Assembly (NCBI RefSeq): GCF_030936135.1 | Contig: NC_082608.1 | Span: forward strand, 9,021,535-9,085,534 | From: Gavia stellata | Lineage: Eukaryota; Chordata; Aves; Gaviiformes; Gaviidae | Direction of reading: 5' to 3' | DNA: 64,000 nucleotides | Part shown: positions 12,300 through 51,300 of the stretch, in pieces | How positions within the stretch are numbered: the first letter of the stretch is position 1 | How the letters are laid out: every line of letters begins with the position of its first letter | Translations under genes and position numbers: made by a program | Notes under the pieces: generated by a model | The model's input: the letters and a program-made list of their open reading frames with translations, nothing else | What the model was told of the DNA's origin: nothing | The model's database searches: none

Positions 12300-14300
12300 A
12301 ACCTTTTTGCTGCATAGGAAGGACGCTCTTTCAGAGCTGTGGTCTGGTTTTAGCTATTTTACTGCTCTTACAATGCGCAGAATGCAGCGCTTCAGAGCTA
12401 GCAAAGTGAATAACCTCTTCTGCCTGATGCAGATGGTTACAGACTGTGTAAATTCTAATCAGGTGAAGAGAGTATTTAATAAACATGTAATAACGTGGAA
12501 CATTAGAAAGGCATGACTACACATGGTATTGAATGTATAAAAACATTCAAAGCCATATCCTTAAAAGTACACTTCCTTGCAGAAACTTACTATCTTACAT
12601 ACATCCAAATAAAAAATGACACCAGAGGTGTAAGTATCTTAGGTTTTGTACAAATGATCAAACCTGTATTCTTTATTGACCAAGGAACTGTGTAAAAAGG
12701 AATTTAGATAATGTTTTAAAACACTAGTGGTTTTCACAGTGTATGTAGTTGATGTTGCAAGCTCTCTTCATGAAGTTAGTAGTTTTTTCTGTATCATGTG
12801 TCTGGCACAGTATCCTTATGTGCTGATCCAGATGGGACAGCCTACATCACTCAAAAAAAGCTACAAAAAAATCTGACTGACGGTTCATAATATAACCATT
12901 TTATATCAGACCATGTTCTTGCTTCTAAAACAAACAACCCACTCCCAAAAAACCCTAGGTAAATCTGCTCCAGAAAACACTAAAATACCTGATACGAAGA
13001 AGAGAATAGCCTGCTTTTGCTTTTTCTTAGTGGTGCTGGCATATGCATATATGTTTAGGGAGGCAGGACTAGCTTCCCTTTCCCTAAACTTCGTTTTCTT
13101 TTGAATTACCAAACACCACTAAAGTCATTCTGAGGTGTCACTGCAAAAAGACAAGATTGTGTTGCTCTGTAAATTTAATTTCATACAAGCCGTGTAAGAA
13201 GTTTTTTAAAAAGGAAACAACCGACAATACCAAACCAACCCCTCACCAGAGCTTTCCAGGCCACAGTTGATCAGCCTTAACTGACTGATTGATCCTCTCT
13301 GTGAAGAAATGTCTGGCTTGCTTAACTCCTGGTTACAACTCTTTACATAAAAAGATATGATTAATTATGAGCATAAAACATAACTAAGACCATCCCTATG
13401 TACAGTTCTGCGTTGGTAGGGAATAGTTTTGCAGTAACAAGTTTGACAAATTTCAGGTCCATAAATTGGAGTGATGCAGAAATTTTGATCTCGTACATGG
13501 ATTAAAGTAAATACTAGTTTGAACATGAAGTTAAATGCCTTATAATGCAATCCAGCAAGTGTTGGTTCAGTGACACAGGAAATGGAGAACTATTACCTTT
13601 TTTCTTTAACATGTGCTTTATTATTTGGAAGTCTCATACATCTGAAGTACCATTATAAGGAGCACCTGTAGGAAAATCAAACCTAGAAGCATGCATTTGA
13701 AAGTAAGGATTGTCTGATATTAATGAAATATTTCAAAGACATTGAAAATAAGCCTCTTAGCTTTACAGGATTGTTCCACAAAAATGCACATTAAGCTTAT
13801 CACAGTACATACAAATACTGTGGATAGACAATAGAAATCACCACCTTTCCATATGAGATGCATCAAGAACAAATTGTTATCCCTTATAACGTCAGAAACA
13901 TAAAAGGCACCGTAATAGAATGTTTAGAAAAAACTCATTTACACCATTATGTTTTGATTTAAAAGTGTAAGAGTTGCTGTCCTGACTTAAAAGAAAAAGC
14001 CTTTCACACCTGTAAATTATCATTAGAAACTTGTAAACCTCTACATTTTTTTCCAGAAGTATCAGGTGCAAATGCAAGGCAAATATAAAATCTATTGACT
14101 TCTTAGATTACAAATACTACCCCATGAAAAAGCTGTAGTTACAAAAATATAAAAAAATATTCTAACTCCCATTGTTAGATCTCAGCTTCAATCTACACTG
14201 CATTACGAGTCCAAAGCCAGATCTGATTTGGACACATTCCTAGAGTAGGAAAGTGCTGTTTGTCTTATTTTTACATCAATATTCTGACCTCTTACTATGG
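12300..14300. other. Intergenic, between CDCA9 and the GPT2 3' end
   Basis: AT-rich sequence with no supported exon on either strand. It contains minus-strand AATAAA hexamers at 13617-13622 and 12672-12677, so longer GPT2 3' UTR forms could reach into it. Confidence 0.5.
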
Positions 14301-16226
14301 TTTTGCTTTCTGGATTTGTTTTATTAGTGCATATTAAGGATGCCAAGTGGAGAGTGCTAACAGATAAAAGGTTGTATTTATCAATGGATAGTAGCAACAT
14401 AAGTGTTCTCAGTCTGCTGTCCTCCAAGAAGTCCATTTCTCCAAGGATAAAAGTATAATTTTTTTTCTCCAAGCCTCCATAGTAACTTTGTGTAGCAGCG
14501 TGCCATTTTCATTTATGAACCTGTGACCACTGGCAGGTGATTGAGAAGTACTAAATTCTTCTTCACAGACTTCAGTAAGGAACTGTGAGGAGTACACCAA
14601 CTGCTAATGCTATGTCATAGACTAGTAGCTGCTGTTGCAAGGACAATCATTGGTAACATCTCTTGCCTTTGACATATAATAGATTGGCACATGCTTTACC
14701 CATATGGTGATTCTCTAGCCCTTGGCTTTAGTAACCTGGATCAGCATAAGATGTTGAACCAGCTACAAAGGCAGCCTAACAAAGTGCTAGTAGACATTAA
14801 AATGAGTTTAATTCTAAATAATAACTTAAAATTAATGACTAGATTAAATGAGATATTCTTAAGGAATAAACTTTATAAATGCTGAGCCTAAGCCTGACAA
14901 ATGCTAATGCTTTCATGGCTGAATACTGGAAGCTATGTTCCTTCAGTCCTTTATCAGTGCTAGCAGAAGGTGTCCAGCTTCCAACTCTGGAGAAACAGAA
15001 GCCGCCTTTCGTTGTGCAGGGGAACTGGCATAGATTAGTAGAGTAATACAGCTGTACTCCTAAATAGCGACCTGGTTTAGCTGTGTTTTAATAAGCACGC
15101 GGGATCATTCAGTATGACTGGAAGATTCGAGAGTGAGCTGTACTATCATTATCTTTATGCTTGGTGCAAGACATTGTCCTTTAAATACCTTTTCCTTCAT
15201 TATAAACCACCCCCAGCATTTCTCCTGGTAACAACATTTGTTAGTCCTTGCCAGTTCAAGCTGGATTTTGGCCAGCTTACGGGTCTCTCAGTCATGTGGT
15301 TCCAAACAAATGTTCTCCATAGATAAAGCGATTCTGAAATAGTGTTATATTTCACCCTACTTGAAAGGATTGACAGTACTCACATCTGCTTTGAAACAGT
15401 AACTTACTATGTTCCATGTGCATATAAAAGATGTGAGTTAACAGGAGACTCATGGAGTTATGAGAGGAAGTGTTCAGTGCTCTTATCTTATGCTGGGATA
15501 ATGTGTTGAATAGCATATGAATAAGAAGCTAATATTCCTTATTATGCTTCAGTTTCCTAAAAATAGGGTTCAAGCAGACACCATATTCACTCCTCTGATC
15601 AAAACTGTATATTCCACTCAGATTATGCTGTGATGACAGGATTTCTTTTTAACAGAAGTTCAAAGGTATCTGCACACATCTGCCAAAGATATTTTTTTTT
15701 AAATAAGCACGCTACATGCTTAATCAGATTTGGAGAACACTTCTTCAACAACAAAAAAAATTAAACCAAACAATACCTATAATGTAGGCTTTTGAATTTT
15801 TGTTTAGTAGAATTTTTAGATGGGAAACATGTTCCTAGCTAAACAATTGCTCTTGGCATTTCTGTTTTGTAAAAAAACCCCTACACAACAGTAGTAATTT
15901 TAATGAGCAACTCCCTTCCCCAACCGATTGAGTCAAAAGTTCACAAATATAACTTCCAATCAAGGCACAAAATCATTTGCTGACTCTTTCTTCTCACCGC
16001 TTTCTTCACATTCTCCCCTTCCCCTTAAAAAAAAAGTTGGTGTAACAGTGTCTTCTATACCAGATATTGAATTTAATAGTCCAATAAGTTGTAGCTGTAT
16101 CTGAGATTGTTCTATCTATTTTGAATTTGGTTAAATTAGATGAACAGCACATTCTCAGCACATCCTTGTTCATTTTCTGCATTCGCCTTGAAGGGGAGGG
16201 GATGAGGGGAAAAAGCCACAGTAGTT
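14300..16226 (-). other. GPT2: Probable GPT2 3' UTR
   Basis: This is the sequence after the GPT2 stop codon. The first minus-strand AATAAA is at 14325-14320, which would give a 3' UTR of about 1.9 kb. An ATTAAA variant at 16077-16072 could give a short form. No exon of another gene is seen. Confidence 0.4.
14320..14325 (-). terminator. Candidate poly(A) signal for GPT2
   Basis: AATAAA on the minus strand, the first canonical hexamer downstream of the GPT2 stop. Use is not proven. Confidence 0.3.
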
Positions 16227-40586
<24,360 letters not shown>

Positions 40587-40924
40587 GTCTTTCCTTCCGC
40601 TTCGGCAGACCCCCGGCCCTTTGCAGCCTAGGCTTGCGGCAGCTTGCTTGGCAACCAAGACAAATCGATGCATGCTCTTTCGGGTAGTTCCCAAAGCAAG
40701 ATTAAGGATGCTAGTGCTGAGGATCGGGGTATTTTGTAGTCAGAACCGGGAGCTAGTAAGAGGCACGCAAGCAAGAGATGCAGTCAGAAGAAATGCCGAA
40801 GAGCTGGCACCGTTACGCGTACATGCTCGATCCTCCCATGTCCAGATCCTGCAAACTTAATTGCAATGGATACAACTGATCTTGCAGTGTTGCGATGCCA
40901 CCAGAGGAGCAATAGATCCCACCG

Positions 40925-40932
40925 TTGCATCA
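40925..40932 (-). promoter_or_regulatory. Candidate C/EBP-ATF response element (CARE)
   Basis: The plus strand reads ttgcatca; the minus strand, which is GPT2 sense, reads TGATGCAA followed by C. This fits the CARE consensus TGATGNAAN bound by ATF4-C/EBP dimers. It lies about 340 bases upstream of the chosen GPT2 start codon. GPT2 is known as an ATF4 target in mammals. Binding here is inferred. Confidence 0.45.
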
Positions 40933-41699
40933 GAATAGCGTTGCAGACCCCTCTCCCCAACAGGAGTGCCCGCGCTAGTGCTCTGGAAGGGTCCCGGGTA
41001 AAACCATCCTCCCTAAGCCCGCGCCAGCAGCCGCCCCTGCCAGCGCTTACCCCGGCCCCGAGGCGTGCTAAGGTGTGGATTGCACCAGCGAGACTGCCGG
41101 ACGCGCTGCCTGGCGGGTTTTGTAGTTCCTGCAGCCCTCGGCTGCGCCTGCCCACAGCATCAGGTGATGGGCAGGGAACTACCGCACCCACAGGCCTCCC
41201 CAGCCCGGCCCGGCCCCGGCCCCCGCATTGTCTGCCGGCGCCTGCGGGCGGGGGCGCGCTGCCGGTGCCGGCGATGCCGGGGGAACCGGGGAGGGGGCAA
41301 ATCCAGGGGCGTTTCCTCAGGGAATGGCAAAGCCAGGTCTTCTCGGTGCAAGCCCCGGAGCGAGGCCGGGGGCCGGGGCCGCGGGGCCGGGGGCGGCGGG
41401 GGCCGGGGCCGCAGCCCCGGCGGGCGGGGAGCGCGTCGATGCCGCTGCCGCTCCCGCTGCGCGGGCGGCGGCGGGTTCCGCCGTGCCGCCGCACGCCGCC
41501 GCCTGCCCGCGGCAGAGAGCGCTCTCTTTGTCTGGATTTGTTTTTCTGCTCTGCGGTTTGAGAAATGCAGTGTTGCCCCCGCTGAGTCTCCTCTGTCCGT
41601 TGGGCAAAGAAGCCTCCTGCTCTCATTTCCCAGCTTGGCGGTGGCGTGACGAGCGCAGCGTGAGGTTTAGTGTGCAGCGGTGGGGTCTGCCGATGGGTC

Positions 41700-44600
41700 A
41701 CCTGTTGCTGAGCTGCTGGAGAGCGAGCCAGGGGCAGAGCCCAGGCAGCGAGGCTGAACGCCAGCAGCCTCGTCCCTCACGCTGTCACCCTGCCAGTGGA
41801 GCATTTTCTCCTGATCCTTCCCTCCCGCAGAAACAAGTCGGTCCTCTTCCACAGTTTCCTCATTGTTTCCAGATGATGAAAATGTTTTTATCTCTCGGGG
41901 TCAGTTCAGCTTTCATAGCAAATGACTGGAGATCTGCCATGAAATACAACAGCAGCAGAATTCAGGGGAGAGAGAGGTAAATGCTCTCTCTTTCTTGCTG
42001 CTGGGGAGGAGAAGGCCCGTTTTACCCGTCCTGGGTGCCCAGAAGAGGCTCCTTGTTTGTGTTCAGAGAGTGGAATAAGGGATCATTCACTCAGGAATAT
42101 TCCTATGACCTAATGTTACCTCCCTGAGTAAGAGCTTGGGCTGTAAATCAGGCTTGTTTGTGAATTGTTTTTGTAGAACCTTCTTATTACTTTCTTTTTC
42201 TCCACTGACTTAGAGAGAATATAGAAAACCAGCTTCCTATTTTAGGTACCTAAATTAGATGGTTTGAGACTTGGGTTCTGGTCTGTGTGTTTTGGTATCT
42301 TTCCTTGGTTGATGAGGAGAAAGCAAGCTGCTTTTCCTGTGTTTGATTTTATTTTGTCCCATACAATCGTATCTTGAGTCTTTTTCCTGTCTTCACTATT
42401 TCTTCTTTCTAACGAGCTTCTGCTTGCCATAGTGTTTAGTTTAATAGATAATTTGTTCCAGTCCTTATTCTATTTCAAGTGCAAAATTTTAGCTCTTGCT
42501 CTGTGCTAATTTAAAAATAATTGCTACTTTGAGAATTTTAGTCAATTCATAGTTAACAAAATAGCAGAAATGGGATGGCTTTTGTGCTGAAGAGACCTTT
42601 TAAACTTTTGAAATGTCAAGTTTTGGAGCCTGTACATTTTGACACTTTAAAGTTGTCATCAGTCGTGTATCTGGAAAGCTGAGTGTTACCCGAATCTGGC
42701 TTTTTGACTGATAATTAACAAGCAGTGTCATGGTGCTTTTTTGTTCCAGGTTTGATAAAATGTAGTTCAGAAGAAAAGATTTCAAGGTGTAGTAAGACTT
42801 GTCAAGGTCAAAATTACGACAAAACCAAAACCAGAACTGATTTTGCAATAAGCTTTAATCAGATCACCTGAAACGTTCAACTTATTTTAAATTCTAATAT
42901 TTACATTCAGCGTATACAAGTAGACTGCCCAGACATCTTGATTTGAGTGTGAATGTTGCAGGGCTCATTAGAAATGAGGGTGGAAATGCTACCCAGCCTA
43001 TTAAAAATCGAAGTCCAATGGATTTGGAACCACTAATTTTGTTAGGGGAAGAACACAAGTTAACCTTTGCTCTTGGTCCACACACTACTGTTCAACCCTG
43101 AATCCGCCCCCCAGAAACAGCTGGCGTAGCAGAAAGTTTCCAGCCAGCACTGCCACAGTATCTCTGATGATACCCCTGGAAGGAAAGATACCGACTGCCT
43201 GACATCTCCCTTTCTGCGTCTAGCTGACAATCCAAGCAAGACCTCACACCTTGTTTGCAAGTTCTGTAATGCTGCTTGTAGCACGTAACATAGCACGGCA
43301 GCATTGGAATAAGGCTAACAATCTTAAAACACATGTTGCACAAGCCAAAGCACATGTTTTTAGTAAAACATTTGAATGAGTATATGCAAACTTGAAATTC
43401 AATAGTCTGATTAATTTCCTAAGTTCAGAAATGCATGCAGGAAATAAGTAAGATGAAAAAAAGCCTTCCCATGTTCAATGGAACGTGAAGTCTTGTTTGT
43501 GTTATGGAAGAAGTATCTGTTGCTTTAATTATGATAAATGCATCTCCAAATGTTATTTTAATACAGATACTTTCAGGAAAGGAGATAGTGTATGATGAGC
43601 TTGCAATGTTGAGGCAGAGTTCTGTCTATCTTTTTGCCTTTTGAAGTTAGCAGCAACTCTCCTGATGACTTCAGGAGAGTCTGCATTCCATTCCTGTCTG
43701 TGCGACTGTGTTTTTGTGCATGGCACTCTGACTTACTGTGGCTTGGCATATCTACCTATAAAATGAGGAAAAGAAATCTTACCTCATAAGCTGTGAAATT
43801 AGTTAATGCATGTTTGTAAAAATCTTGTGCAAAATGATCTATTAAGGATGAAGTATCTTTTTGTTTACTTAGGGAAATCTTCCTTTCTCTGTCCCCTGCC
43901 GCCTAAGTTGAGCTGCAGATAGCACGCATCATTACAGACTCATGCTATACCATTCAGAGAAGACGTTAGCTTTTGCAAGTTGGCCTGGGGTGATCAATTG
44001 GCCTGATGGACAGTTTATGTATCCTATACAAATCATATGAACACAAGTTTCAGACAAGCCAGACAAAGCAGGTGACAAGTACTGCTTACCAAGGGCAGTT
44101 CTTTGATTCCCCATGTTGCATTCCATCCTTAGTCATAAAGACAGAGGCTGGTTTTCTTGCAGTCCTAAGAAGGTAAAATAATGAAATCCATGTTGATGGT
44201 GAGGAGTTGGAGATACAGAACAACAGCAAATGCATAAATACGTAGAAAGGTAGATAGAGAGTTGGAGAAAAAACCTTGATAAACAGACTAATACTGCTGT
44301 CACATGTTTCCATTTTGACAGACCTTCAGCAACCTTCTTAGTCATAACTGGTTGCATGGTTTAAACCCCATGATTGCAATAATGACACGTGGTAACTAAG
44401 TATTCATCTTTCTTCTGCTGTTTCATTTAAATAAAGGCACTGGATAGAAAACTACTCTTAATAGCTTAAAATGGCAAAGTGGTTTTAATTATATTTGAAT
44501 AATAAAGTCCTTTTTAAATGGATTCTGAGGACACTAAGTAAAGGGAAACCACACTAAAAAAACTGTGGGGTTTTTAGGCAGAAAGAGCAAACCCTTCCTG

Positions 44601-47600
44601 TATTCTGTGTTTTACAAATATGGAGGATGATTGTTTCCTGTGGAATACTGCTGATGGTAGCAGTTCAGAATATAATGAGCATCTTCAGAGAAATTACTGT
44701 TCCTACTGTTCTTCAAACTGAACATAAACTTTTAAGATCTGGTCCAAAGCTCAGTGCAGTCAGTGGAAAAAGTGCCAGTTCAGTGACTTTGTATCTTAGT
44801 GTTTACCAGCTCTCATTCTCTCATGATAAGCAAAAAACAAAGCCCAACCCCCTACCCAAAAAACAAACCCAAAATGAAATGTGTAAAATCGTCTATCGAA
44901 TTTGCTTCATAAGAATTAATTGAAAAGGTGCTCTATGAAAATAATGTAATTTTATTTTGCGAAGCATTTTTTATACACACTACATGTAAAATAGTACTGC
45001 TCAGAAGGCTTTTGGTGAAAAATGGTAATTCTGTTGAAAATGAACTTTTTTGAACAACATCTGGATTTTAATAAAGTTTCCCATGAAAAAGGCCCGATAT
45101 ATGAGAATAAAATGTTGGAAGCCTTTTTTATGGAATGGTAGCTGCTGCTGGCATTAAATAATTTAAATTATTAATATTTTAATAAAAGCTTATTTTAAAA
45201 ATCTCATCTGAAGCTGACTTGCTTCACAAAGCAAATAAATCTTTTTTAAAAAACACTATTGACCTGGGCCAGAAGGTTACGCTTCAGCTTGATTAGAGAG
45301 GGATCTTCCCACCAAGTTTTTACCCCCAGAGTGTTTCAGCAACATATAACTCATTGATATAAAATATATGGACAAGGTCACTGTATTGGACACATTTGCT
45401 TTAAGAATCAAGTAAAATCAAGCAGCTTAATGGAAAAGTTCAAGCATTTTTTTCCTCCGTTACTAATATAGCAACTTACTTAAATACAGGAGCTGGAAAT
45501 TAAGATGTTTCTTTCTGATTACACAAAGAAGCACAGTAAAGTTGTAGAAAAGATATGACTTCTTAAAAAAAATGTAAAATGTTTTCTGAAGTGGGCTTCA
45601 CTTTGGTTAGACTCTGTCACCATGGATTGTGGTGGACAAGGAATGCTGATGTTCAGTTGCAGACGTGGGAAAGTGCTGCAGTGATTGTAAAGCAGGAGTG
45701 GGCCTTGATTACCTGGGAAGCCTGGTGATGCAAGAACGCTTTGAGCTGGCTCATTACGATGTCGTAGTTGTCTGAAATAGCTAGCAGTGGTATTCTGTTG
45801 GTAGAAGCTGGCATACTTTACTTACACTGGTGGTACGGTCTTTTTTTCCAGGCAAGCTCTAATGTACAAAACCTAAACTGGAGACTGGAAGTCAACCTGA
45901 ATGTGGGCTTCCTGAAACCAAAGCACATCAATGTGTAACAACATTTTGAAGAAAAAAATGCTTTGTAATTGGGAAATGCTCAAGATTTAGCTGTACTTGG
46001 AAAACAAAGCCAACATTTGTACCACTTAAATGTTGTTCTTGCCCAAGTTCAGAGTAATGGGATCTCAAAGGACTTGTTAGGCACAACTTTGATTTCTTAT
46101 GAAAGGACTCAGAGGGTACTCAAGATTACAGCTACCCTGAAATCTACTGATGAGAAGGATAGTAACAGTATTAAGTATTGCAAACCGTTGTGATTAGTGA
46201 AATTGCCAAAACCAAAATAATAGAAAATAGGATGAAAGCTTGTCTGTATATTGAATTGATTTTTATATAGTACTTTCCTCTTACCAGTTACATACTGTAA
46301 CATTACAACTTCAATTCATTCCTGGTAATATTGCAAGTATTATCATCTAGCTGTTCTTATTATTGTAATTTTCCTCTGATACATTCTGTTCTTGGTATGA
46401 ATACCCACGTATTTTAGATATAACAATAATTCCTTAGATAGTACTTTATCTATGGAAAGAATAAAAACCCCACTGAATATAACTGACTAATTAGGAAGTT
46501 GTTACTTAATCAAGATGCATGATATAACCTTTCTGATTCAAGGTTGCACAGCATTGTAGGAATTTAGTTTTTCGATTTGCTGCATGTTGTCAGCTCTTAG
46601 GCAAGCCTGAGGCTGTCCACCGTCACAGGAGAGCTCACAGGGAACTCTACTGCAGGAGAGCAAAATGCTTCCAAATTGTCTGTAGTGGTGAGCAGAAATG
46701 AAATTTAGGAAGTGCTTCTCTCTCCAAATTTAATGTGGATTAGATACGTGAATTGCACCTACTTTGGGATTTTTTTCTTGTAAAATTATAGTTGCACGCC
46801 GAAATACTGTAGTGTGCAAGCAGCCGGTGTGGCAGGCACATGCACTGCATTCCAGTGAAGGGGGGAAAGAACTCTAAGATCTCAGACCTTTCAGATCAGC
46901 TGGACTCTGTTGTGACAACAGCAAGGAAGAGAAGCCATCAGGAACAGACACTTACAAAGTCATGTGTAGCTTTTCATAAAATAGAGAAATGGCATAACTT
47001 TCTTATTTTCTATTTTAAATTATTGTAAAGCACATTTTAAATGAGGCTTGGTCGTGCAAGGTGCCACTCATTATTGACTCTCTAAGAGAGGAGGTACCTG
47101 TAACCTTAAAAAGGTATTTGTTATTTTTTTCTCAGTGTGGGATTAAACCTCTGAAACAATGCACAAGAAATAGTCTTGGACTTTCAGAACTCCAAACTAA
47201 TGTGTTAATAACTTAGAATAACAAGAAAAATATATGTCTGTTTGGTAAATCTTAATTAGTTGTTTAGCTATGAATACTATCTTGTTTGTATTCAGTAAGG
47301 AAAATATTGTTGTTTGTATTAGAATAGTTGAACAGCGGTCACTGACTAGTTTATTTGCTCTATAATGAAAGGCAGGGTATTGTAATAGATCTCTGCTAGT
47401 TCTCTTGTACATCCATTAACTTCTTTACTAGATACTGTTACTATACACAGCAGGGCCCCCTGCTGTTATAAAGCCCCTCTGAAATACCAAAAGAGTCTTT
47501 CTATGTTTTGCTATGTCTGGACCTTCTCAGTTAAGATTAAAAAAAAATCCAAAAGTAGTCTCAAGGTCCTGGTTGCATGGATTTGGTCTTGATTCAGGAA

Positions 47601-50600
47601 TGAAATCTGGATGTCCTGCCTACATAGGATGCATTTGTGCTTTTGGCAACAGTCACAGTTTATATAAAAAATAAACCTGTCTTGTCTTTGTGTGTCTCTG
47701 GAGAAAGACCTCTGCTCGTAATGGATTGCTATAGGCTGAAAACAAAATGCAGAGAGAGAAGGGAAACAAACCCCACACTCTGAGACGTAACTTAAATACT
47801 AAGAAGAAAAGGGCAAATCAGCCAATTCAGTAACTCTGTACTCGTGCAGAAACCACAACACACACTTGGGGGAGCCCAAGATGCTCACAAGTCCGGAAGA
47901 GTGTGTTCTCATCCCCTGCATGGGAACTGGGCTCAAGATAGAGACTCAAGGAAGAGGAAGGATAGGAAAAAATCAATAGGTTGTGCTGTCACGGGAAATG
48001 TTACTGCAAATGGTAAGATGTTTGATTCTTTATTCATCATACAATACTGGTAGTGAGGATGGAGAGGGCTGGCATGACAAACTGGCAAGTTCAACGATAC
48101 TTTCTAGGGCATAAATGTAATTTACCACTCATAAATGTAATTCACCTCTCAGAAATTCAGGCCCTGCTGAGATAGCAGAGGTCTAGTGCTTTTCCTGTTG
48201 CTTTGGTCCTGGTAGTGGTAGGGGTACAATAGTAGCACACTGCTGTCTGAGAACTGCAGTCTTCAGGAAGAGAAATTTGTGTATGACACTGCAGTAAGGA
48301 TGGTTTTATAGTTGAGGCATTGGGCATAGAATCAGGAAAACTAGATCAAACAAAACTGTATACCTGTATATCTTACATTTATCTATAAGAGACAAAGTTA
48401 ATACTTACATATATGCTGGCTGTAACTTACAGCATCTAGAAAACCACTCAGAGTATATTTGTGTGGAGAGATGATAATCAGAGTTCAGTGATGTTTCCCC
48501 ACTAAATAGTCAGGATTTAAAACACTTCTAATTATATTTTGACCAATGTACTTTATATTATGAGTTTATTTTTGTTTGTCTACAATTCATATATCCATTC
48601 CAGTGTTGCTTTCATTTCGTGATAGTATGCATGAAGCAAGCATCGCACTTAAGTCTAACTACTCTGTGCTCCAGTGGTGGAAATCTTAGTTGTAGAATAG
48701 TTTAATAAGCATCCATCCTTTTTTGCTTTATGTGAGTAATTTAGAATCAAAATGTTGAGGTCAATTTATTGTCATTACTTTTTGCCCTGGCAAAAATATA
48801 AAGCTATCTGGAGCAATTACCTTTATCAGCATTTGTTTTATCACCTGAAATTAAAATCCTTTGTGTTGTAATAAAGTGAAAGCTTTCACTGCAGCCAGTT
48901 GTGACATGTAGGGCTTCCAGTAGAAAAACAGGTAGAAAAAACATTTACCAAACAGATCCTTCTGGTCATTTAACTCTTCCAACAGTTTTACATTAAATCA
49001 ATTCATTTAAGAAGAGTGCAGAACAGCAGCAAAGAAACAGTACAGCTGGTCTATTACCAGAATAGATTTTCCATTGTCTTTAATTAACTTGTGGACATTA
49101 GTGAATACACAAAGTTATAAATAATCGTATGAAAGACTTGTGAAATGAAGTACAGTGAGAAGTACAACAAGAAGTACAGTATTTTGTAACTATATGGATC
49201 ATAATCTTCTTCATTTAGGGGCTGTCTTCATGGAGTCTCTGTCCATTACGAAGTATGCCCCTCTCCGATAGGTTGCTTTGAGATGGTTTCTCCCTCTTTA
49301 GGGTGACTGCTAAAGGAAGGGTGGGAACATGTTCTCCTGGGCCAGGTGGGAAAAGTGGAGCCTAACCAGATCAGAAGTGATTAAAACCCTTGCATTTCCT
49401 CACTTTGCATGTGAAAAATAGCATAGTCCAGAGCTCTGTTATTCTGTGTTATCCAGGAGCTCTCATTGGAGATCCGCCCCTGATAATCAGAGAGATAAGC
49501 TGTCAACAAGAGAAGATAGTAAATAACTTGGAGTGATAGTACTTGGAGCCAGAACTGCAGCCTCCCACTTCAAATAGTAAATGTGAGAAATCTACTCTGA
49601 GGAGACCATGGTTAGTATGAAGTGAAAGAGATTTGGTTTCAAAATTTAGAAAAGGAAAATTTTATCCTAAGGTTGTCACCTGTGGACTTTATCATGTGAG
49701 AAGATTAACCATCAAGATTACTAAGAGGAACCACATCTCAAATTATTAAGGTGAGGACGTACCTCTTAGCTGTTGTTAAGTTTATTGTATCACATGACTT
49801 TCCTGTGTTATCTCCTAAATGTTCAGATTTTCCTCAGAATAGATATATGTAATTTGTTATTCTATGTAGCCTTTCAGAAGATGTTTCAGTTTTTACAGTC
49901 TACATTTAAGGTATGCGCATGTCACTTAGAAATCTGTAATAAAAACATTGCTTATCTAGAGCATGTGTGGTCTTTTATGAATCTGGAACTCTATTTTCAA
50001 GTTTCACAGAACCTGTAATAAATTAGTCTCAACAATTAAGCTGAATAAATCAAGCACTAGTGAGACTTCAGACAAGCTTACTGGGAACTATCTGATCTGT
50101 AGGGAAGATCAACAAGCCGCAGGAAGGGAAGACCACTGGGCCTTCAGCTGCAGGGAGAATTTTACTCTGTGAGAAACTATGACAAGTGCTAGTCTTTTTC
50201 TGCCTGAAGGAAGAAATGTCTTTTCAATTTGCCTGGCAGGGAAAAATTATTTGGGCTGTCCTGACAGATGAATAAATTCTCTAGATTCCTGTCTACCAAG
50301 AACTGACCAAATGCATCAAAGTAACTCAGTGATGAGCTAGTAGATGGTATTAACATTTAAATAGCTGTAAAAGTAACTTCAAAAAAGTTTCATCCAAACT
50401 GCTTTTAGGTTAATTTCCCTGAAAGAGAAGTGTAGACAAGTCTTATTAAAACTGCTTCTCTTCCAACGTTTTTTCTCAATACTTAGGTGCAGCAAACTGA
50501 GTTCAAGACTAAACTACAAACATAAAATAAAAATTCCGTTGTATTGGGCCCAGAGCCAGCCTCCCAGCTGCACTCATTGCTACCCATGTGAAAGCATTAC

Positions 50601-51300
50601 AGTTCCAGTACAGTTCTTGAATATTTGTTGGCAGCTGTGCTGCAGGCTATTTTAAACTGTAGTCTTCAAAAAGAATTTTCTGTTGAGACTTTGCTGCACT
50701 TTTCTCCTGTAGACATTTTGTAGTACAAAAAAAAAAAAAAATCATCCAAACTCCTGTTAATAGCAGTATTGTCATTATCACTTTCTTCATTTTTTAAGTC
50801 CAGGGGTAAATGATTCAGATATGAACATTTTGTAGGAATACAAAACTTTTACATGCTGATGCAAAGTTTTGGTCTAAGAGCTGAATCTTGAAGGAATTTT
50901 GGAGTTGAAGGGAGTTATTTCCAACTGCTTTATTTCTTTAAAAATGTATTTTACAATAAACATAAAAGTGCAGTTAGTTTACATTATGCTATTAATATTT
51001 TTAGGTGGAACTGACCGCAAAATTAACATACTAATGTAAAAACATTGGCAAGCATGATAACTTTAGAGGCATGACTGAATACCGTAACCGTTGAAGCACC
51101 AGGCTCCCGAAGGTAAAGGAACAGCAAGCGATAACCCTTCCCTCAACTTCAGCCTTTTCCTGAACCGAGATGAAGACCAGAAAAGTAGTATTTAACGCTT
51201 CCCGACTGCTGTACGCTGCAGTGTAACTTCCTCCTGCTGGTGCACAGGTAGCCCTACGGGGCACAGGTAGCTGGGAAGGCGGTAACGGAGCTGCCCTGTC
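41700..51300. other. Intergenic region between GPT2 and C16orf87
   Basis: About 9.6 kb of AT-rich, apparently unique DNA with only short ORFs and no recognised exon, RNA gene or transposon. The two flanking genes are transcribed away from it. Small features are a 16-bp AT palindrome at 45157-45172 and a partial duplication of ataaatgtaatt near 48112-48150. Confidence 0.6.

Noticed and set aside
45157-45172. 16-bp AT palindrome
   Set aside because: Perfect, but made only of A and T in an AT-rich region, so it is expected by chance.
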